Assembly (NCBI RefSeq): GCF_900092025.1
Contig: NZ_FLTX01000017.1
Location: 1 to 48,470 of the forward strand
DNA: 48,470 nucleotides
Direction: 5' to 3'
Origin: Xanthomonas bromi
Lineage (GTDB): Bacteria; Pseudomonadota; Gammaproteobacteria; Xanthomonadales; Xanthomonadaceae
The position numbers were made by a program, and so were the translations under genes. Position 1 is the first letter of the stretch; each line of letters opens with the position of its first letter. Under the pieces are notes generated by a model. It did not search any database and was not told the origin of the DNA. It saw only the letters and a program-made list of their open reading frames with translations. This document shows positions 46,016-48,470 of the stretch, piece after piece.

Positions 46016-46041
46016 TGGCGACAGCCGTGACGCTGTCGCCA
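46016..46041. terminator. Shared hairpin between the small gene and rebB
   Basis: A perfect 10-bp stem (tggcgacagc / gctgtcgcca) with a 6-base loop lies between two convergent stops. No T-run is present, so it may act weakly in both directions. Confidence 0.5.
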
Positions 46042-46048
46042 GAGGCGG

Positions 46049-46375
46049 TTACTTCGCAGTGTTGAACGACTTGAGCACGGTGAGCAGACTGTTCAGATTG
46101 TCTGTGGCACCGCCTTGCGCAACTTTCTCGAACGCTGTCGCTGAAGCGGCCGTATCTCCAGCGTGGGTCTGCATCACGCCCTGAGTGGTGGCCGCCTGCG
46201 CCAAGGTGTTCTGCTGCTGCGCACAGACCGCGTTCTGAAACAGGATATCGGTCGAATGGACCATGCTCTGGTAAAGCGAACCGATCGCAACCGCTGACGC
46301 TTCGCCAATGACTTTGACGTTGCTCTGCGTGACGGCATCGGTAATCTGCGGATCGACTGCGGTTGGGAAAGCCAT
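46049..46375 (-). CDS. rebB: RebB-family R-body protein
   Basis: A 108-residue protein that matches the RebB 'killing trait' family. The sequence starts MAFPTAVDPQITDAVTQSNV, followed by 'ALGSLYQ'-like 'VAIGSLYQSMVHS', 'LFQNAVCAQQQNTLAQAATTQ' and a short Ala/Thr tail. R bodies are coiled protein ribbons that can unroll, first known from Caedibacter. A ribosome binding site (aggag, 7 bases) precedes the ATG. Only one reb gene is visible here, whereas R-body loci usually have several, so the product may work with copies elsewhere or have another role. Confidence 0.78.
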   Translation of the reverse strand: MAFPTAVDPQITDAVTQSNVKVIGEASAVAIGSLYQSMVHSTDILFQNAVCAQQQNTLAQAATTQGVMQTHAGDTAASATAFEKVAQGGATDNLNSLLTVLKSFNTAK

Positions 46376-46790
46376 CGCTGCACTCCTGAGTGAATGGATG
46401 CACGGCGGTCTGCGTTATGCAGGCAGATCGGTGCTGAAAACTCATCGCGGTCGTTTCCCGCACCCCCGCGCCGACAAACACCACACCCACTGCCCACCGT
46501 GCCATCTCCATAGCGGCCGGCGCGCGCATCACTCGATCCCTGCCGTGTCACTCTTCAGTGCGCGTCGCGGCATCACTGTGATCGTGCACGCGTGTGCGAT
46601 ACCGCCAGGCAATCTGCTGCAGTGAAGGTTTCGCCTCGGCAACGTGCTGCGTGATGGCGGCGGGCAGAGTGGCTGCGGCAAGGCTGAGTACGAGCCAGCC
46701 AGTGCGATCGGGAGGAGTGGCTGGCACCGCATCGCGTCTGCCACGACTGGTCGACCAAGTCGCCTCGACGGACAACGCACATGGTATTTA
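46376..46790. other. Gene-free interval upstream of rebB
   Basis: No coding frame with a ribosome binding site, no PIP-box match on the minus strand towards rebB. The right side ends at the MITE. Confidence 0.4.
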
Positions 46791-46931
46791 GAGCGGCTAA
46801 CAGAACGTAGCGAGCGGTGGTCAGGTGGGTGCGGACGGCGCGGAGGAACCGGAGTGTACGAGTGGTACATGCCGATTCCGAGCACCGACAGCGCCCGCCT
46901 GGCGGCCGCGCAGTAGTTTTGTTAGCTGCTC
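46791..46931. mobile_element. MITE with IS5-family terminal repeats, 141 bp
   Basis: The left end gagcggctaacagaac and the right end gttttgttagctgctc are inverted repeats of each other (14 of 16 identical) and match the end of the IS at 48317. A TTA trinucleotide flanks both sides, the TNA-type target duplication of some IS5 groups. There is no transposase gene inside, so it would move only with an IS in trans. It sits 51 bases before the sialidase-like gene. Confidence 0.8.
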
Positions 46932-46982
46932 TTAATAGATAATAAACAGGTCTCTTTAAACCCTGCACAGGACTGGACCACG

Positions 46983-48068
46983 ATGCCTCCGCCACGCCTG
47001 CTGAGCCATCTCGTTGCAAGCCTCGCCGCGAGCCTGGCTGCGTTCGCTGCACTGGCGCAAGCGCACGAATCGCCGCCCTCGCCGATCGTGCTCAGCGAAT
47101 TCATCGCCGACCCGGCTCCCACCCCGCAAGCCCACGCCTCTACCTTGCTGGAAACGCGCGACGGCCACCTGCTGGCCGCTTGGTTCGGCGGTGCGCACGA
47201 AGGTGCGCCCGATGTCGGCATCTGGCTCAGCCAGCGCGCCACGCAGCAGTGGCAGACGCCGCGCCGCATCGCCGATGGCGCACATGCCGGCGTCGATGGC
47301 GATGCAGTACCGGCATGGAATCCGGTGTTGTTCCAATCGGCCACCGGGCCGGTGCAGCTGTACTACAAGCTCGGCCCGAATCCGCGCCAATGGTGGGGGC
47401 TGCGCATCCTTTCCACTGACGACGGCGCGCACTGGTCGCCACCGCAACGGTTGCCCAACGGCATCCTGGGGCCGATCAAGAACAAGCCGTTGCAGTTACC
47501 GACCGGCCGCATCCTGGCGCCCAGCAGCAGCGAAGACCGCGGCTGGCGCGCGCACATGGAATGGAGCGACGACGACGGCGCGCACTGGCAGCGCAGCATG
47601 CCGCTCAACGATGCCAACGTGATCGGCGCGATCCAGCCCAGCCTTTTGCTGTATCCGGATGGACGCCTGCAGGCGCTGGGCCGCAGCCAGCAGAACAAAC
47701 TCTTCAGCACCTTCTCGATCGACGGCGGTGTGCATTGGCAGCCAATGCGCTTGCTGGAGGTGGAAAATCCAAACTCCGGCACCGACGCAGTGATGTTGCA
47801 CGACGGCCGCGCATTACTGGTCTACAACCCAGGGATCGCAGGCAAACAGTGGTGGGACGGCCGCAGCACCCTGGCGGTGGCCCTCTCCAACGACGGCGTG
47901 CACTGGCAACGCGTACTGACGCTGGAAAACAGCGAAAAAGACGAGTTCTCCTATCCTGCGGTCATCCAGACCCGCGACGGTTTGGTGCACATCAGCTACA
48001 CCTGGAAGCGTCAGCGCATCAAGCACGTCGTGATCGATCCGGCACGGCTTGGCGATAGGGGCAAGTGA
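46983..48068 (+). CDS. Exported BNR/sialidase-like protein
   Basis: A 361-residue protein with a signal peptide (1-27, ending ALAQA). Its six-bladed propeller is indicated by four Asp-box motifs S-x-D-x-G-x-x-W: 'STDDGAHW', 'SDDDGAHW', 'SIDGGVHW' and 'SNDGVHW'. The RIP-like 'LLETRDGHLLAAWFGG' and 'NPVLFQSATGPVQLYYK' resemble the BNR_2 family of exo-sialidase-like enzymes. The true substrate of this branch is unknown. It is near but not part of the nix cluster. The upstream MITE lies where its promoter should be. Confidence 0.8.
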   Translation: MPPPRLLSHLVASLAASLAAFAALAQAHESPPSPIVLSEFIADPAPTPQAHASTLLETRDGHLLAAWFGGAHEGAPDVGIWLSQRATQQWQTPRRIADGAHAGVDGDAVPAWNPVLFQSATGPVQLYYKLGPNPRQWWGLRILSTDDGAHWSPPQRLPNGILGPIKNKPLQLPTGRILAPSSSEDRGWRAHMEWSDDDGAHWQRSMPLNDANVIGAIQPSLLLYPDGRLQALGRSQQNKLFSTFSIDGGVHWQPMRLLEVENPNSGTDAVMLHDGRALLVYNPGIAGKQWWDGRSTLAVALSNDGVHWQRVLTLENSEKDEFSYPAVIQTRDGLVHISYTWKRQRIKHVVIDPARLGDRGK

Positions 48069-48185
48069 GTCGTCACGTGGATGAGGCGAAGCCAGTCACG
48101 TTGTAGCGGCATTTTTGCCAGGTACGTCGCGTGCGCGGTTCAGTGATCGCCTGTTGGAAAAATCCGCAACACCAGCCATCTCGAC

Positions 48186-48296
48186 AGGGGCTTGCCCGCT
48201 CACCAGCACCGGACTCGCTGGCGGCCTGGATGCCGCCAAAGCGCTGACAGGGACGTATCTGCAGCGTTTCCCGCGATGGTGAGCGGGCAAGGACCC
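48186..48296. repeat. Inverted-repeat element, ~111 bp
   Basis: cttgcccgctcacca at 48191-48205 is the exact reverse complement of 48277-48291. With the flanking caggg/ccctg the arms reach about 21 bases. There is no gene inside and I see no target duplication, so it may be a MITE-like or intergenic repeat, or a long RNA stem. Confidence 0.55.
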
Positions 48297-48316
48297 TGCA
48301 GAACATCCACATATCA

Positions 48317-48470
48317 GAGCGGCTAACAAAACCCAGGAAGCATGCGTAAGCAGATGATGGAGCATGCAAGCGAGAGCAACGCCAAGTGGAGATCGATGCG
48401 GCGTTCGAAGCGGATGCGCAGCTTGCCCATCCCGGCGAACCAAGCGTGCGTGCGCTCCACGACCCAGCGC
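48317..48470. mobile_element. IS5-family insertion sequence, one end (continues past window)
   Basis: Starts with the terminal repeat gagcggctaacaaaac, preceded by TCA (TNA target). It contains the 3' end of the transposase gene on the minus strand and runs off the right edge. Confidence 0.82.
48323..48469 (-). CDS. IS5-family transposase, C-terminal end (partial)
   Basis: The last 48 codons read 'RWVVERTHAWFAGMGKLRIR', then FERR and a final helix with SLACSIICLR, the typical C-terminus of IS5-group transposases; the Glu of 'WVVERTHAW' belongs to the DDE catalytic set. The stop codon TAG lies inside the terminal inverted repeat. The remainder is outside the window. Confidence 0.88.
   Translation of the reverse strand, partial: RWVVERTHAWFAGMGKLRIRFERRIDLHLALLSLACSIICLRMLPGFC

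Overview
The window is high-GC chromosomal DNA from a Xanthomonas (gamma-proteobacterial plant pathogen). The evidence is a nix-type plant N-glycan degradation cluster behind a large TonB-dependent transporter, a predicted type III effector with a textbook plant-inducible promoter (PIP) box, a glucokinase/GlcNAc-type regulatory region, REP-like intergenic repeats and an IS5-family insertion sequence. Gene order and the effector suggest the X. citri/axonopodis side of the genus, but that is inference.

Positions 1-14330 hold housekeeping genes: the 3' end of fadE, a DUF1304 membrane protein, a Tlc/NTP-NDP-type transporter, a secreted serine beta-lactamase-like hydrolase, a histone H1-like Lys/Ala repeat protein, gcvH and gcvT, a decayed stomatin-nfeD pair, ynfA-like, mazG, cysQ, nudE, bioA and rsmE.

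Positions 14670-42592 are a plant N-glycan utilisation island. glk and a TonB-dependent transporter diverge from a 700-bp control region with two palindromes that resemble the NagR (LacI family) operator. Downstream on the plus strand follow exported glycosidases of families GH29, GH18, GH20, GH2, GH3, GH125, GH92 and GH35 (nixE to nixL). Together they could strip fucose, xylose, mannoses, GlcNAc and galactose from plant N-glycans. REP-like hairpins and a six-unit 29-bp hairpin array lie between these genes.

The cluster is split between nixI and nixJ (30453-36447) by a lower-GC minus-strand block. This block is a peptide-export (bacteriocin or microcin type) locus. It has a C39-peptidase ABC exporter, a membrane-fusion protein interrupted by an amber codon, a broken second C39 domain, a secreted ClpP-fold protein, and a 46-codon gene at 33913-34053 with a canonical double-glycine leader. 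The predicted mature peptide is 31 residues, Thr-rich, with two cysteines. This peptide is the best candidate in the window for an undescribed system, although the amber codon suggests the exporter is decaying here.

Positions 42641-48470 hold a large effector (probably xopK) with a perfect PIP box, a 66-residue orphan, a solitary rebB R-body gene, a 141-bp MITE, a sialidase-like BNR protein and the end of an IS5-family element whose terminal repeat matches the MITE.
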